From Agelaius tricolor (taxonomy: Eukaryota > Chordata > Aves > Passeriformes > Icteridae): a DNA stretch of 64,000 bases. The notes beneath the pieces were generated by a model. It was not told where the DNA came from. It saw nothing but the letters and a program-made list of their open reading frames with translations, and made no database searches. The translations under genes were made by a program, and so were the position numbers. Of this stretch, positions 26,520 through 36,671 are shown piece by piece; the first letter of the stretch is position 1; each line of letters opens with the position of its first letter. The stretch lies in assembly GCA_023055355.1 (NCBI GenBank), contig JALJCS010000022.1:11601501-11665500 (forward strand), given 5' to 3'.

Positions 26520-27035
26520 AGACAAAATTAAGGGAATAAAAAGAGGTTATATATATATTGAAGGGTGTTCAGGTACATTTTGGGCAGACAAGGCTCCTCA
26601 GGGACCACACCCAGGAATGGATGGTGGGGCACAGGTTTTCATACTTTTATGAAAAAGGGAAAATTAAGGGAATAAAAAGGGGTTATATTGATTGAAAGAA
26701 CTTCAGGCACATTTTGGGCAGACAAAGTTCCCCAGTGACTACACCCAGAAACGGATGATGGGTCACAGGTTTTCACACTTTTTAAAGTTTGGTCCATTTG
26801 CATATTGGGGGTTAATTTTCCAATTACAGCTTCAGTTAATGAAGTAATTTACCTCAAGTTTTCTCCCCTCAAAACTCACTTTTGTTTACACTTGTGGGCC
26901 CTGAGGCAGTGAGGTGTCCTTGATTGCCAGGCCTGGAGAAGAATTGTTGTGTCTGCCTAAAATGGGGAAGCAGCAGCTGACACTGTGTGGAGTTTGGGTT
27001 ACACCCTGCTGAGTTACAGGATCACAGGCAGAGGG
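26520..27035 (-). mobile_element. ERV LTR-like repeat (family L2), with a duplicated promoter/R block
   Basis: On the minus strand it shows the family order: acaacaattcttctccaggc, aattaacccccaatatgcaa atgga, a TATA-like box, gtgtgaaaacctgtgaccca, and a terminal TTTTATTCCCTTAATTTT. The TATA-to-end block occurs twice (about 26765-26655 and 26645-26525), so the 3' half was duplicated. It lies just beyond the donor of the ADAM12 exon at 27081 and is in sense orientation with ADAM12. Class assignment as a retroviral LTR is inferred from the promoter plus polyadenylation layout. Confidence 0.62.
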
Positions 27036-27080
27036 GAAGCACAGGAGCTGCACTCCTAAGGCACGAGGGTGGGGACTGAC

Positions 27081-27193
27081 CTGGCGGGGCTGGCGTGGGG
27101 CAGAGCCCGGGGCCGTCCGGCGGGGCCCTGGCGCGCTCGGCCCAGCGGGTCCGCGGGGAGAGGCTTCCGAGGGGCGCTGGGCTTGGGGGGCTC
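27081..27193 (-). CDS. ADAM12: ADAM12 exon: penultimate cytoplasmic tail exon with a further SH3 motif
   Basis: 113 nt, 37 codons plus AG (phase 0 in, phase 2 out). Starts EPPKPSAPRKPLPADPLGRA and continues RQGPAGRPRALPHASPA. KPLPADPL matches the conserved mammalian tail SH3 motif; the remainder is rich in Arg, Pro and Ala and CpG-dense. Acceptor ...gttccctgcag, donor CAG|GTCAGT. If the donor is skipped, eight more residues are read before TAG at 27056-27058, so this could act as a terminal exon. The exon that should follow (short, ending the protein) was not found. Confidence 0.85.
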
Positions 27194-27264
27194 CTGCAGG
27201 GAACACGAGCTCCTGTCAGTTCTCACAGGGGACAGCACGCCCTCCAGCACACGGCCACGGATCG

Positions 27265-27365
27265 TGTCAGGCCATAGAACTGGGGACTCACACGCTGGGC
27301 TGGCTGGGAGGGACCTTAAAGCCCACCCAGCGCCCACCTCCCACTGTCCCAGTGATGCCTGGGAG
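27265..27365 (-). mobile_element. CR1 LINE 3' fragment
   Basis: ccatagaactggggactcac ... tgggagggaccttaaagccc acccagcg ... cacctcccactgtcccagtg. It lies just upstream of the ADAM12 tail exon, in its preceding intron. Confidence 0.68.
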
Positions 27366-27374
27366 GCTGCTGAG

Positions 27375-27990
27375 AACAGGGTTAAAGGAATAAAGAATAA
27401 AGCATTTAAAGGAATAAAGCAGGTATTTCTTAAAAAGCCTTCACAGATACACCCTGGGCAGTTCAAGAGCCTGGCCATGGCTCCACCCAAGATGGACAAT
27501 GAGTCACGAGTTTTCACACTTGTATAAGTTTTGGTCCATTTCCATATTGGGGTTAATGTGGAAATGTTGTTGCTTTCAGAATATCTGCCTGGAATGGACA
27601 GCCAGGAGTTTAATCAAAGTTTCTTGGTGCAGTATTTTTGCTAAAATCTGGAGACTGTATTGATTCTATTTTTAATGTAGATGGACCCAAGATGGATGGC
27701 GTGTCACGAGTTTTCACACTTTTATAAATTCTGGTCCATTTCCATACTGGGGTTGATTGTCCAATCCCAGCTCCAGGTTATGAAGTCCCATCCTCCCAAA
27801 TTTGCCTCCCTCAATTCCCTGCTATTTGCCCTTTTTGGGGCTGAAGCTGCAGCGGTGTCCTTGGTTCTGGGGCTGGAAAAGGATTGTTCTGTGTGCCTGA
27901 GCTGTGGGGAGAGCTGCTGGCACTTCATATGGAGTTCAGAGTTATACACCAATGCAGTACAGGATCTGGAAAATATGAAAGCTAAAACTT
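27375..27990 (-). mobile_element. ERV LTR-like repeat (family L2), split by a 120-bp block
   Basis: 27681-27990 holds the 5' part and TATA segment (minus: atttataaaagtgtgaaaac), and 27375-27556 a second TATA segment and the 3' part (minus: acttatacaagtgtgaaaac ... gctttattcctttaa). Between them, 27557-27680 is unrelated and nearly repeats 25785-25905. The TATA segment is thus present on both sides of the intruding block. Confidence 0.6.
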
Positions 27991-28095
27991 AAGGCATCAC
28001 CAGGGTGTTCCAAGCCCCATCCAGCCTGGCCTTGGACACTTCCAGGAGGCAGCCACCACTCTGGGTAAAACTGACACCTCATCCCCCCTCCCTGT
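27985..28095 (-). mobile_element. CR1 LINE fragment
   Basis: caccagggtgttccaagccc catccagcctggccttggac acttccagg. It abuts the LTR-like repeat at 27990. Confidence 0.72.
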
Positions 28096-31000
28096 TTCCT
28101 CCTAACAATCTAAACCTAAACTGAAGATATGTTATGACCAGATAAGTTTAAATGAGTAAAAAGTAACTTATTTTTAATAAACTGGCACTCTAATTTTAAA
28201 CCAAAGATTTCATACTATATTTTCATGATTTTATGACTTTTGATTCCTTGCTCTAGAAATGCAGGGTGCATCTCTACTGGACTCAATGCTTACTTGGTGG
28301 TAAATGGAAACAGCAAAGATTCAATACACAACTTTGTAGAAGCAGTTCTATAGAAAGGTGGAAATGCTCGACATGACGTTAAAATGGAAATTCAGATGGC
28401 CACAAAACCAAAGTGCCCCAGTCTGGTTTGGATTGGGAGCATCTGTGGAATCTTTTTTGCTGTGCTTTCATTCAGTGGAATTAAAGGCTCCATTAATAAG
28501 GAACAGAAGTCATCTGCTGTCAGGCTGGGCCAGTGGCTCCTCTGGGTGGTCCCTGCAAACGGGGAAACTTGGCTGTTTGTGCTCCTTGTTATGGGGAGCT
28601 GGGACACATTAAGTGGCTTGCTCAGGGCACACAGATCTCTCCAGTTTATCCCCAAACTCACTTCAGATCTTTCTACCACTGGAGCTGCATGGCCAAGCTT
28701 TTCCCAAGGAATTTTATTCCTTATTTTTAGTTAAGGATCATTGGTAAAGTTAAAGGAAACAAGAAGAGCTTACAAGCATAATCTGATTAAAGATCCTTTG
28801 AAAGATGTGATCCAAGCAATCAGAGCATGAATTGCTCCTGAATAAAGTCCAACTTTTCATTATTTGTTTTGAGCATCCTTTTGTTTTTTTACTTTCCATG
28901 GCAAATATTTGCTCTTTCAAGAAGGAAATGCAGATTGATTATCCACAGGCATTTTGATAAGGAAGAAAATACATGAGCTTAAGTAAATCTCATATATAAG
29001 TTTAAATTTGCCACAAACTACATTTTAGAGTTGCATGTAATGTCCACCCTCTGTTTAATTCTCTGCATAACAAGTACTAGTATTGATAGGTACACAGGCC
29101 CAACTCCTGATTTATTTATTCATTCATTTCCCACTCAAAATGTCTTCAAAATATCCTTAAGGAGGAAGCAGACAAGTGTTTTGACAGGAAGTGTAATGTG
29201 GTGGCAAGCTGCTAGGAAAGGGTAAATGAAAGAAAAAAATTGAAAAGGGAACTCTGATAAAAATGGAGCTGGAGAATAAATGGTGGCTGAGATAAAGCAA
29301 AATGGAGCAGCACTTGATAGAAAGGAGATGCCACCAGGAACACACAACCCAAGGAACAGAGGAAAAGCTCTGTGAAGAAATAAATCCCATCCCCCAGACT
29401 GATTACAGAATTATTATTCTGTTCTTTCTGTGCCACGGGAGCATCCAAACTTTGTGTGTTACCTCGTGTGGGGCCCTGCAGAGCCTTTGATGTGCTGGAA
29501 TCTGCAGCACAGCTCAGGGTACCACCACAGCCCTGCTTCCCTCATTCCTTCCTCCACTCCTTCCCCTACAAAGCTTCAGCTCTTCCTCACAAAGAGTTTA
29601 TGGATGGATTTCTTGGTCCATTTTATATCCACAACCTGGCATTTAATGCATTCAGGCCCTGCTTGGGGAAGTGTTGTTTTAAATATTGGAATGAAAAAAC
29701 ACAATTCTCATACTGAGCAGCTCCAAAGACATCAGGTGCATGAAATTCCAGCTTTTTTCCACTGATTTTTGAAGAAGAAAGTGAAAACCCTCAGTGATTA
29801 CAGCCAAGCTGAGGTGTCACAGGAGAGATTTCCCAGGATAACTGTGGCAGAAGGAGCAGAGCTGGGCTGAGCTTGGTTTTAGGAACAAGTAAAACCACTT
29901 TTTTAAGTGGTAAAATTTTGAAGTAAAAAAGTTCTATTCCCTGGCATTAGGATGAGCTGTAAAATCTGAGATGTATTTTGGTAACAAGAGGATGAGAGTG
30001 TCAGAGGCAGCAACTGAATGCTAAAAGCACCAAAATCGAGGGGAAAGAGATCAAATGCAAATGCCTGCACTGAACCCATGGCTAGGATAAACCTGCACTG
30101 TTCCCTTGATTCACATGGGCTCTGCTGATTTATACTGACTGTGAATCTGGCCCATAAATAAAGACTGTTTGCCTTGCAAGAGCATCTGAAAGAAGGAAAA
30201 GCTGTTTTTCAGTCAAAAAGATAATTAAATATTAAACTTGGCAAGAGCTAATTCGCTGAGGATTTTTTGTTTGCTTGATTGGTTTGGTTTATTTCGTGTT
30301 GTCTTTGTTTTTTAACTATTTTACTTACAACTGAAGGCAATTTTATATAATTTACAGCACCATCCTGCAGCACTGAGCATCTGGGTGATATCCTGAATGT
30401 AGCAATGATTTTTCAAGTCCTTCCTCTTGCTCCCCTTCTGGACGTGCTTCCAAGAGAGAGCTGAAGCAATACATGAAGCAGTACTTATATTTATTATCCC
30501 AAACTCTTCTGAATTTACTTCTAACTCTTCTAATTTACTTCTTCCAACATGAGAGGGAAAAAAATTAACTTAGGAATGAAAGATTTTCTCCCCACACAGT
30601 GTTTTTTGGTCCTTCTGACATAAAAAGTAGCTGTTTCTCACAATATTGAGGTTATGATCTAATTTTGAAAGCATCTATTCTTGCTCATTCTTTAGGCTGC
30701 CTTGAGCTGATCCCCTGTTTGTGTTCCATGCAGAGGCTGAAAATGGTGCAATGATATTTTGCTTGATGAAGGAACTGTCACAATGAATTTGAGCTGCCAA
30801 GCTGAGAAGCTTTTTGGCAGTTTCAGATCTGTCAGTCTTTGCTAGTGGTGGTACTGCAGGTCTGGTGTTCCACCTGGCACTCTGGGTGACATTTGGAGCA
30901 CAAGGATTTAGGAACACGAGCTGTAGAGGGGAGCACTGGGCTGCTGTGATGTGCAGTGAGGCTGGGGCAGGTGCAGATGCAGTATCAGAATGACAAATGG

Positions 31001-32351
31001 CTCCTTTTCCTTTTCCTTGGAAAGCCTTTTCTCCATCCATATTCTGCTTAAGAAGCAGAAAAGCACTTGCACTTGAAATCTTCCCTATGACCACTGTGAA
31101 TTGTGCAGAATGTTAGAGAAAATGAGAAAATGAACACTAAGACCATTGGAGCTAAAGACAAGCAAGAGGAATCAATATTGCTCCTGACTCCCTACAAAAT
31201 TTATTTTAGAAAGAATCAGCGTTCCTTACTCCTCTGGAAAGGAAAATGACTGGGAACATGGAAAAGGGAAGATAAAAAAGCAAATAAAACACAGATTGCA
31301 CTTGGAAAAGTTGGTCTAACCTGAGTGATACAATGCTCAGGCTTAGAAAAAATTAAATCTAGAAACACTTATTTGCTGCCACAATGGGCAGGGACACCTC
31401 CCACTGTCCCAGGCTGCTCCAAGCCCTGTCCAACCTGGCTTTGGGCACTTCCAGGGATCCAGGGGCAGCCACAGCTGCTCTGGGCACCCTCCCTGACAAC
31501 TTCTCTGGGCAGCCTCTCTCATCCCTCTTTGTTTCTGACATTTTTCCAATCCCTTTTCAAAGCCCTGCACTCCAGCACTGTCTCAGAGCTGTCTCCTCCT
31601 ATCCAGCACCAGGACAGGGTCTCAAGCAGCTCTCAGGGCTCCTGCAGGTGTTAACAACTCCATTTCAACCTTGTACCACAGCCAGAACAGGAACAGCCTG
31701 GGTGCTTTGCACAGAAACAGTCACTCCAAAGTGCCACCAAAAGGGAGCAGCCAGTGACAAGGAAAGGCACTGTTTAATACACACAGCTTCATCTACCCTG
31801 TCTATCGCCCTCAGATGCATCTTATTCAAAAATAAAAAATAAAAAATAATTACCATCTCTACTTAAACATTGCAGTGAAAGGTGGGTCTGCATGAAATAG
31901 TGGTTTTTGTGTCTGTGCCCTGGAAAACCAGACTGTGCTTCATGCAGCCCTTGGCAGGGCAGAAGCACATCAAGCTAAGACACCTTTTGCTCTTGCACAT
32001 CACATCTGCAACATAACTCCCCAAACTCTCTCTCTGTGTCTGGCAGCTCACTAACAAACTGTGCAGCTCTCCCCTGCCTGGGCAGCTGCAGAGATGTGTT
32101 TGCCTCTAATGTCTTTGTTCTGATGTCTTTTGAGTGGTGAAGGCAGAGTTCAGGATCCAAAATTTTAGGATCACAGCCCCACTAGCCACAAGGCAATTTT
32201 TCTACAGCACAGTTCTGAACTCACACAAAACATAAAGAAAATACTGTGGGAAAAGGGCAGCAAGAAAGATGAGAAAACACTTCATTTCTCCAGACACTCA
32301 CAGAGTAAATATTACATAGAAGAGAATCAATGGTTCAAAGAGAACAGTTAC
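28096..32351. other. ADAM12 intron, no other gene seen
   Basis: Mostly unique sequence plus the CR1 at 31.4 kb. The minus-strand open frame 30675-31094 (139 codons) is unassigned: no known domain, no clear splice sites, and it lies within the intron in sense orientation. Confidence 0.5.
31380..31665 (-). mobile_element. CR1 LINE fragment
   Basis: gggacacctcccactgtccc aggctgctccaagccctgtc caacctggctttgggcactt ccagggatccaggggcagcc. It continues weakly to about 31665. In the 5.16-kb ADAM12 intron. Confidence 0.85.
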
Positions 32352-32534
32352 CTGGGTGAACCTCAGTGAAGGATTAGCTGGCAGGGGTCTCTCAGGCCCA
32401 GCTTGGTGTCCTGGCAGCTGGGGAAGGGGTGGCAGGACCCTCTGGGGTGTTTTTAATGGTGGCACCTCGTGTGTCTTCACAGGGTCGCTGATGTCGATGA
32501 TCTGATACGGCAGCGGCCGCCTGGGGCCGTCCCT
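32352..32534 (-). CDS. ADAM12: ADAM12 exon: proline-rich SH3-binding cytoplasmic tail
   Basis: 183 nt, 61 codons, phase 0 at both ends. Begins RDGPRRPLPYQIIDISDPVK and carries QRVLPPLPQLP and ERPLPANPSLRFTQ. The PxxP clusters (RRPLP, RVLPPLP, RPLPANP) match the class of motif that in mammalian ADAM12 recruits SH3 proteins such as Src, Grb2, PI3-kinase p85 and Tks5. Acceptor ...gtttttcccag, donor CAG|GTAACT. The upstream intron is a minisatellite that comes to within about 10 bp of the acceptor. Confidence 0.93.
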
Positions 32535-32562
32535 CTGGGAAAAACCATCCACCAAAGTTAGA
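32535..32562 (-). promoter_or_regulatory. ADAM12: Splice acceptor and probable branch point of ADAM12 exon 32534-32352
   Basis: The transcript strand reads atttctaactttggtggatg gtttttcccag. TTCTAAC fits the vertebrate branch-point consensus and its A lies 24 nt before the exon, within the usual range. The branch point falls inside the first unit of the adjacent minisatellite. The predicted role is an inference from motif and distance. Confidence 0.6.
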
Positions 32563-33105
32563 AATGGCAATCATCCAACCAAAATTACACACTTCAATCA
32601 TTAACCAAAGTTATACATTTCAATAATCCACCAAAGTTACACATTTAAATCATCCACCAAAGTTAGAAATTTCAATCTTCTTCACCAAAGTTATACATTT
32701 CAATCATCCACCAAAGTTACACATTTCAGCCACCCAACCAAAGTTATATATTTCAATCATCCAACCAAAGTTTTACATTTCAATCATCCACCAAAGTTAT
32801 ACATTTCAATCATCCAACCAAAGTTATAAATGGCAATCATCCAACCAGTTATATATTTCAATCATCCAACCAAAGTTATACATTTCAATCATCCAACCAA
32901 AGTTTTACATTTCAATAATCCAACCAAAGTTATACATTTCAATCATCCAACCAAAGTTTTACATTTCAATAATCCAACCAAAGTAATACAATTTCAACCA
33001 TCCACCAAAGTTACACATTTTGGTGTTAACAAAAGTCACACATTTACACAAATCTTCCACCAAAGTTACTCATTTCAATAATCCAACCAAAGTTGTACAT
33101 TTCAA
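32541..33105. repeat. Intronic minisatellite, about 25-27 bp unit, about 20 copies
   Basis: Units of the form CATCCAACCAAAGTTATACA TTTCAAT, with shorter catccaccaaagtta variants. It fills more than half of the 975-bp ADAM12 intron before exon 32534-32352 and ends within about 10 bp of that exon's acceptor. On the transcript strand the unit reads ATTGAAATGTATAACTTTGG TTGGATG. Confidence 0.95.
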
Positions 33106-33107
33106 GG

Positions 33108-33240
33108 GCTGGCACAGAATCACAGGATGGTTTGTTCTGAAGAGATCTGAAGGACCAGCATGTTCCAACCCCTGGCTGTGAGCAGGGACACCTCCCACCA
33201 GGGAGCTGCAAGCCCTATCAAACCTGGCCTAGTGCTGCTT
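33108..33240 (-). mobile_element. CR1 LINE 3' fragment
   Basis: cacagaatcacaggatggtt ... gagatctgaaggaccagcat gttccaacccctgg ... caagccctatcaaacctggc ct. It directly adjoins the 27-bp minisatellite. Confidence 0.78.
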
Positions 33241-33509
33241 TAAAATCCATGGGAGTGCCCTGCTTTTCTCTCCTAGAGACAAAACTATTTATTTTCTGCA
33301 CTGGACAGCTCCACCTGTATTCAATGTGGAAGGCATAAATGAATTTTGAAGCCTACATCCTCTCCCATTTCACTTAATGTTAGTCCTACCTACATGATAT
33401 TAAGTTCATGTAATTATTGTATTATAATAAATCACTTAATTGAGATCCAAAATACATGAGACCTTTTTTTGGTTTTCCCCCACTTTAAAAAAAATATTTA
33501 TGGACTCAC

Positions 33510-33618
33510 TTTTTGTATGGCTGTATTTTGTGGCTTCACAATGAGGTTTTTACTAACACATACGGTATGAACATGATTTGGCTCAGATGAACTGGAAGGT
33601 CTTGCTGGACTCACAGAC
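33510..33618 (-). CDS. ADAM12: ADAM12 exon: cytoplasmic tail, divergent part
   Basis: 109 nt: one base completing Arg, then 36 codons, phase 0 out. Reads SVSPARPSSSSEPNHVHTVC and VSKNLIVKPQNTAIQK. The order and phases are those expected for the ADAM12 tail, but the residues differ greatly from mammals apart from the SxSPxRPS-like beginning, so identification rests on position and splice phase. Acceptor ...tttgtattgcag, donor AAA|GTGAGT. Confidence 0.87.
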
Positions 33619-34234
33619 CTGCAATACAAACATTTAATTGTTGAACACAACGTTCTGCTTTGTAACATTTTCTTAAACAGGAGCCTCTTTTCAGGATGGG
33701 ATTTTGCAAGGACTTTCTGCCTGGTTATAGTAAACAAGGAAAGTAAAAATTGTCTAGCACTCCTGCAAGAATAAAAATAAATATTGATTTTTTAGAAACC
33801 AGTAGTCTGTTAAATTAGCTTCTGCAATCTGTGGAAATACAGCTTTGTAACACCCAGGAGACTATTCTAATGAATCTAACATTTAAACAGTAATGACCTC
33901 AAATAGGAAAGTTTCAGCTCACTCAGCTGAGTTTAGATAAAAGGCCATGCAGTGTAATGAAACTGTTTCAGACAAATGGAAATAAAGACAATACTTCCAT
34001 CGCTGCTTAATTTTTCATCCCAAAAGGAAAGAGGGATATATTCAAACCAATACCTGTGTTATTTACTGCCTATCAATGAAATTAAACCAACCCAGGGAAA
34101 ACACTGCTGATAATGGTGAATATTTTTTGTCAAGGCTGGTTCTTCCTAATACATCCACAGTGATGAGAATTGCTGTGTTTACTGCTTCCTTTCCTTAATA
34201 TCTATTGGAATATAATTAGGGAAAATGGGCATAC

Positions 34235-34370
34235 CTTAATTTCTCTATTGTTGTCTTCTTGCTTGTAAACAACCACCTCATGAAAGTCTTCCTTTTGAGG
34301 TACATGATTGATCCAGCAAAGATAAGGCACAGGATGGTTATCAACACTCCTATGGTCAAGCTCTTATTGT
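34235..34370 (-). CDS. ADAM12: ADAM12 exon: transmembrane helix and membrane-proximal cytoplasmic segment
   Basis: 136 nt: two bases completing Asp, 44 codons, then AG of a split Arg codon. The single membrane span is LTIGVLITILCLIFAGSIMY, followed by the basic stop-transfer stretch LKRKTFMRWLFTSKKTTIEK. The basic side is cytoplasmic, giving a type I topology. Acceptor ...ttttttgcag, donor AAG|GTATGC. The TTIEKLR segment matches the mammalian tail. Confidence 0.94.
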
Positions 34371-34672
34371 CTGCAAAAAAATCACATGGAGTTAACTTCT
34401 TCCAAGGGCCTGCTCACTGCCTGGCCAGGGTTTCTTTGCTATCTTCAAAAACCAAAAATCTTTCAGCAGTGAAATCATGATGGGAAGCTTTGTCATGGAA
34501 ATAACCATGCTGTCATAATTTCACTATTGCCACCCACTGCAGCATCTGGCATGCAGAGGAGAGATCCATTTTGGTTTAGAACAGTATTGTTCATATGAAA
34601 GCAGACATTATTTCCCACTGAGATTTAGTTTGTACATCCACTTGTGAGGAGACTGCTTGCCCTGTAATGTCC

Positions 34673-34854
34673 TCAGACATAAACCAGAAACATCTTTGAG
34701 GTCACTAATGTTCCAACACTCTGGGGAAAAATTGGCATGGAATAATGAAATCCTGTAAAATTAACAAAGTGTAGAAATAATTCTTTTTGAGGTTGACCAG
34801 TTTCCACTCTTTCTCCTTTAAAAAAAACCAGGTGGAGCCTGAATTCCCACTGAC
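34673..34854 (-). other. Open intronic extension after the EGF exon (possible ADAM12 short-form tail)
   Basis: If the donor at 34854 is not used, the frame continues for 60 codons ([20 protein letters not shown] ... KMFLVYV) to a stop at 34673. Human ADAM12-S is produced at this same point with a different, shorter tail (about 33 residues from memory). I see no resemblance to it and no obvious AATAAA placement that proves use, so this is only a candidate. Confidence 0.3.
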
Positions 34855-34963
34855 CTGCCTGTCTGATGGGCCCACTGTCCACACTGCCACCAAAGCCTGG
34901 CTTGTCACAGAAGGGGGGGGCCCAGTCAGCCTCACAGTGGCAGTTCTTTTTGTTGTTGCAGAC
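34855..34963 (-). CDS. ADAM12: ADAM12 exon: EGF-like module and juxtamembrane stalk
   Basis: 109 nt, 36 codons plus one base (phase 1 out). Begins [20 protein letters not shown], the EGF-like CxxxxxCxCxxxWxxPxC pattern, then [16 protein letters not shown], the extracellular stalk before the membrane. Acceptor ...cttgttttgcag, donor CAG|GTCAGT. In human this is the exon after which long (membrane) and short (secreted) forms diverge; here too the frame stays open into the intron for 60 codons (34854 down to 34673). Confidence 0.94.
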
Positions 34964-35749
34964 CTGCAAAACAAGACAAATGGCTTAACATGAAAAACAC
35001 CCGAGAGCAGCCCTGGCTGATAAGGGCTTCTAATCAGACAGTGACACATCAGAGAGGAATAAAACTTGGAGAAGAAAGGAGATGTGCTGATAGCTGCCTG
35101 CTGCACACTGAGGTGGCAAAGAGCAACTCGCCATGGAGGAAGAGGATCCTAAAAACCATTATTTCTTTGGCAGGAAATCGTTGGAGTTGCCCCAGCTGAC
35201 ATCATCAATAATATGAGGATAATCAGACACCTCTTAAGTTTTGTTCTCTGTGCCTGCACAGGAGCAGCAGAGCTTTGTCAGCCCCCCAAGTATTACTGAA
35301 GGGGTATTGGGGACAGCCAAAGGTGATACAGAGACTTTATTATTAGGCATGAAAAGACACTTGATTATTAGAAATCTACAGTTCTTATAGAAACAGTGGT
35401 GGACCTAAGACCTTTAGGAATCTTCTCTCCCATTATTGGTGAATATGAATAGCACACTCTAGAAAACCGTATTTATAAACAATGGTTACAGAAAGAGAGA
35501 TAATAATTGTTTGAATTCTTCCATCTCAGTTTCTCACAGCTTCTACACAGCTTCCCAGGATTTTCCTGGGAGAGCCATGTCTCTCTCTGTTCAGAAGATA
35601 TGTAATTACTACACCCCAAGCTCTCCTCTCCATAAGGGCTTGCACTGAGCCCAGCACAGATTTTTCCATGGCTCCAAGATGAACCAGTTGCTGGAGTAAG
35701 CTGTGAAATGGGCTCAGGGCTGAGGAAACCCTGAGGGAGCTTTGATACC

Positions 35750-36391
35750 TGTCCTAGGTTGACTATATGATGCTTTAATCCCCAGCTGTCGTGTTCTGTT
35801 TATGCTCAATAATAAGTTTTGCACTTTAGGACTTGTTGCAGAGAGTGAAGGGGGCAGAGAAGAAGCTCAGTTTGTTTTCAGGCACTGCACTCACTCCTCC
35901 ACATTCCTGCTCCTGGCCTGTGCTGTCTGTGGATGGACAGACAGTGGGACAGAGCTCTCCGTTGTTTTAGTTAGTTTTAGCTTGCTGAGGCAAACAAGTT
36001 CCCTGGACTGTGGGTTTTTTTTCCCTTTTCTTTGGAGCTGTTCAAACCTGCTCTGGACTGGACACCAGCAGAGCACCGGCAGCTCCACCTGGGGCCCACC
36101 AGGCCGGGCCTGGCCTGTGACATTTCCAGCACTGAGGGACTGATCAGAGCCTGAGTGAGCTGAGCTGCAACCCGGGGAGGGACTTTCTCAGTTTGTCATC
36201 TCTTTTGGAGCAGCAAGGGGTTCTATTGTTTAATATTGTTTAGGTTTTATTGTTTAATAAACAGGGTTTTTTCCACTTGTCCCCAAGGAGGTATTTTCTC
36301 CCAAACCAGTTGGGGGAGAAGCCAATTGAATCTGCTTTCCTAGAGGAGCCCCTTTGGGGGTTCTCTCCAAAATTTGCCCTGAACCAGGACA
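35750..36391 (+). mobile_element. Solo LTR of an avian endogenous retrovirus, 642 bp
   Basis: Begins TGTCCTAGG and ends CCAGGACA, inverted ends of the TG...CA type. Flanks are atacc before and atgcc after, a 5-bp target duplication with one mismatch. An AATAAA (gtttaataaacaggg, about 36254) lies in the 3' part, giving plus orientation, antisense to ADAM12. No internal retroviral genes adjoin it, so it is a solo LTR. It sits in the 3.4-kb ADAM12 intron. Family assignment to a passerine-type LTR is from memory of the terminal sequence. Confidence 0.82.
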
Positions 36392-36671
36392 ATGCCACAC
36401 CTGCACTGGCTGCAGAGACACAGTGCTCTGTGCTGGGGTGGTTTTAATCTGGGTGAGGGAACAGCTGGTGAGGCCTGACCACCCCTGTGGGATCAGAGAG
36501 CTCTGAGGGACTGGAGCTCAGCACCAGCATGGCCTGGCCCTGCTGCACACAGGGCAGGAGCCAGAACTCCAGGGCTTTCCCCACTGTCCCCAAACCCTCA
36601 TTATCTCCTCCTGCTGCTCCTCAGGCAGCTGCTGTGTGGTGAACACAGAGCTTAAAGCTCCCTGCTGGCCT

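Noticed and set aside
32541..33105. CRISPR-like regularly spaced repeats
   Set aside because: The units are directly tandem with no unique spacers and lie in a vertebrate intron; this is a minisatellite.
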